A stretch of 5,994 bases of DNA, taken from NCBI GenBank assembly GCA_030837305.1, contig JAUPKT010000543.1:1-5994 (forward strand), written 5' to 3'. The notes beneath the pieces were generated by a model. That model was not told where the DNA came from, made no database searches, and saw only the letters and a list, made by a program, of their open reading frames with translations. Each line of letters starts with the position of its first letter. The stretch's first letter is position 1. The translations under genes were made by a program, and so were the position numbers. Origin of the DNA: Thermodesulfobacteriota bacterium. GTDB taxonomy: Bacteria > Desulfobacterota > Desulfomonilia > Desulfomonilales > Desulfomonilaceae. Below, piece after piece: positions 4,026 to 5,994 of the stretch.

Positions 4026-5994
4026 CTATCTTTCCTCAGGCCTGAGATTTTCAAATGGTTCAAGGCGCACATCCGGGGATGAATAGAGACCTCGAATCCG
4101 AAACGTCGTCGACAAGATCTTTCCGTTCCTGGTAATTAAATTGCCGAAGAGCCCCTGAAAAATAGCATCAAAACCAACAAGAGGGGACACATCCATTCGG
4201 AAATCAATCCTCTCTTGTCCGGCAAAATACATGCCCGAGGAGTCAACTCTCGCCGCGTCAGACATGAGTCTCAGGTCCGACACCTTCCATTTGTTGTCGA
4301 ATACTTCCATGGTCCACGTGAGACGATGAAAAGGCAAACCCTGACCAATCACATCAGGCAGCTTCCCCCGGAGGAGAGACCCAAGGTTCACGAGTGAAAA
4401 CAGCTTTGAGAGGATGTCGAATCTGTTTATAACCCCTTCGTTCATTCGGACTTCGATCCTGCCTGTCTTATACATCCCTCTCTTATCAACACTTGGGCCG
4501 AGCTTCCAATCCAGAGTCCCTTCTGCGAAAACATCTCCGCTCACCCGCAACCACCCGGGATCGGCCCGCATGGTCTTTTCCATTTTGAGGCGATCTCCCT
4601 GAAACTCCACAGACAGCGGCTTCTTTGAATTAAGGCGTATATCGAACAGCCCGGCGCCTCGAAGGACTCCATCCGCAAAGAGCGTCTGCCACGACGTCAC
4701 TTTAATGAGCCCCGAGTTCCCTTCAAGATTTGCCCGAAAGTCCTCGAAGGTCCGTTCTCCGATTTTGCCCTTCGTAATTTTCAGGAAACCCGTGCCCTTG
4801 GCTCTGGCTAAGAACCGAACGACAGGGTTGATTCTCATGAATTCCCCCCAGGTTAGCTTATGGACAAAGCCGGGAGGCGCCGTGAAGTCTGTTGTTTCGA
4901 AATGGGACGACTCTAAGACCACCTCTATTCGGGGATTGTCAAATTCAGTCACCGACAGCGTTCCCCAGACGACTGAATTTCCTACCTTTACTCTTTCCAT
5001 AACGAACTGGTGGGAATTTGATCGGTGCTTTATGGTCCCGGTAAGACCCTCCGCCCGTTTGTACATTCCCGGAAGCCTTAGGGACAAATGGCTCAACACT
5101 GCATTTATTTCCAGGGCTGCATTCGTGAATAGGTGAGGAGAGTTGATCAGAAGATCCCCCTCAATGCGTCCCCCACCCTGCATTTCAAGGGCGGGATTGA
5201 GTAAAGGCATTAATGAATCTGAGGGGATACCTTTGGGGGGCAAGTTGATGCTCAGGGTTGTTCTCCCATCGTCACGGATGGAACCTCGCCCTGAAATTCT
5301 TACTTTATCCGCCGCCAGGGCAATTTCCTCAATCTTGATACCAGAAGAATCTTTCATCCCGGATGCTTCTATTCTTAAAGGCACTCCAGCTCTCTTGTCC
5401 ATTATCTGGCCGATGGTGATTGCATTGGACTTGAGTTCTACAACCGAGACAAAGTTGATCAAATTGGGCTTGCCTTTCACTTCAATCTGACAAGGCACCG
5501 AACCCGAAACCGTACAATTCCTTGGGAACCCCTCTATTTGCCGCAAATCACTCCCTTGCATTTTTAACTCTGCCGCCACATCAACCGTATCGGGAGTAAT
5601 GCTTCCTTTTATTAAAAAAGGGCTTGAACCGAGATTCCCTTTGATTTCGGGCGTTGAGATACCCGTTCCTCTGAATCGTAATTTTCCCGTCACCTTTTTG
5701 AGGGGAAGAGGAAACGTACCCAAACGACATTCAAAGTTATCCAGTGAAATAAGTCCTTTTGCCTCCGGACGAGACACCGGTCCTTTCAGATTCAGGGTGA
5801 CGGATACGCCTCCGGAGAAGTCAGTCAGACGATTCACATGGGGCGCCAGACGCTCAATAATTGCGAGGTTCTGGCTCAACGGTTGCAGGTCCTTGGCTTC
5901 GGCGGTCATCGAAACAAATAGATCCATCATAGGTGAGTTTTTGAGATCCGATATGCCTCCGTTCAATACAATGGGAGAATTTCCCAATGTGAAA
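4026..5994 (-). CDS. AsmA/YhdP-like large envelope protein, C-terminal 655 residues (N-terminus beyond right edge)
   Basis: The minus-strand frame is open from the right edge to a TAG at 4026-4028. The visible part is rich in short alternating hydrophobic beta-strand patterns (for example VSVTLNLKGPV, ISLDNFECRLG, LKKVTGKLRF), as in long beta-groove proteins of the AsmA/TamB/YhdP group. The last part, about visible residues 512-650, has the C-terminal features I associate with YhdP/AsmA-like proteins: GVINRFDILSKLFSLVNL, then LPDVIGQGLPFHRLTW, DLRLMSDAARVDSSG, DFRMDVSPLVG and RIRGLYSSPDVRLEP. Such proteins are anchored in the inner membrane by one N-terminal helix, which would be off the window, and span the periplasm. 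YhdP and its relatives are implicated in phospholipid movement to the outer membrane. A TTG at 5985-5987 is in frame but is not the start. The family is fairly certain; the exact subfamily is not. Confidence 0.85.
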   Translation of the reverse strand, partial: FTLGNSPIVLNGGISDLKNSPMMDLFVSMTAEAKDLQPLSQNLAIIERLAPHVNRLTDFSGGVSVTLNLKGPVSRPEAKGLISLDNFECRLGTFPLPLKKVTGKLRFRGTGISTPEIKGNLGSSPFLIKGSITPDTVDVAAELKMQGSDLRQIEGFPRNCTVSGSVPCQIEVKGKPNLINFVSVVELKSNAITIGQIMDKRAGVPLRIEASGMKDSSGIKIEEIALAADKVRISGRGSIRDDGRTTLSINLPPKGIPSDSLMPLLNPALEMQGGGRIEGDLLINSPHLFTNAALEINAVLSHLSLRLPGMYKRAEGLTGTIKHRSNSHQFVMERVKVGNSVVWGTLSVTEFDNPRIEVVLESSHFETTDFTAPPGFVHKLTWGEFMRINPVVRFLARAKGTGFLKITKGKIGERTFEDFRANLEGNSGLIKVTSWQTLFADGVLRGAGLFDIRLNSKKPLSVEFQGDRLKMEKTMRADPGWLRVSGDVFAEGTLDWKLGPSVDKRGMYKTGRIEVRMNEGVINRFDILSKLFSLVNLGSLLRGKLPDVIGQGLPFHRLTWTMEVFDNKWKVSDLRLMSDAARVDSSGMYFAGQERIDFRMDVSPLVGFDAIFQGLFGNLITRNGKILSTTFRIRGLYSSPDVRLEPFENLRPEER

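Noticed and set aside
4035..4046. Perfect 12-bp palindrome CTCAGGCCTGAG as a terminator
   Set aside because: It lies inside the last codons of the AsmA-like gene, would form only a 4-bp stem with a GGCC loop, and lacks a T-run on either strand (ATTTTC at best).
4705..5136. 143-codon plus-strand frame opposite the AsmA-like gene, and similar frames at 4215-4602 and 5143-5490
   Set aside because: They are antisense to a long continuous coding frame with clear family features, and their translations show no domain or signal pattern.

Overview
This window is a conserved housekeeping locus of a Gram-negative bacterium, most likely a member of the former Deltaproteobacteria (Desulfobacterota). The assignment is an inference. 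It rests on the gene order rpsP-khpA-rimM-trmD-rplS-rnhB, on a convergent AsmA/YhdP-like envelope gene (which implies an outer membrane), and on a CBS-protein/HPP-protein pair of a kind I associate with anaerobic proteobacteria. No rRNA, tRNA or clade-specific marker is present to confirm it.

Left arm (1-912, minus strand). Two co-directional genes form a probable operon. The first is a 200-residue CBS-pair protein with an extra N-terminal region of about 55 residues. Five bases after it starts an HPP-family membrane protein, cut off by the left edge after 101 residues. The pair reads as a soluble nucleotide-sensing regulator next to the channel or transporter-like protein it may control.

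Divergent control region (913-1141). On the right it holds a strong sigma-70-type promoter for the ribosomal operon, TTGACA-17 bp-TAATAT. On the left, toward the CBS gene, it holds a perfect 14-bp palindrome, TTGACTTAAGTCAA, shaped like a CRP/FNR-superfamily site. This lies upstream of a TGTAAT -10 candidate that has no matching -35. The most interesting reading of the window is that the CBS-HPP pair is switched on by an FNR/HcpR/DNR-type regulator.

Central operon (1142-4000, plus strand). rpsP (bS16), khpA (small KH RNA-binding protein), rimM (30S maturation factor), trmD (tRNA m1G37 methyltransferase), rplS (bL19) and rnhB (RNase HII) are tightly packed. rimM/trmD overlap by 8 nt and trmD/rplS by 14 nt. 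Together they couple ribosome assembly, tRNA modification and RNA quality control. All key catalytic motifs that I can check are intact. The rpsP-khpA spacer carries a cluster of alternating complementary 6-mers that could form competing hairpins.

Right arm (4026-5994, minus strand). This is the C-terminal 655 residues of a large AsmA/YhdP-like protein, which meets rnhB tail to tail with only 25 nt between the stop codons and no clear terminator. I see no mobile elements, CRISPR arrays, tRNA/rRNA genes or pseudogenes. No stretch over 300 bases lacks a gene.
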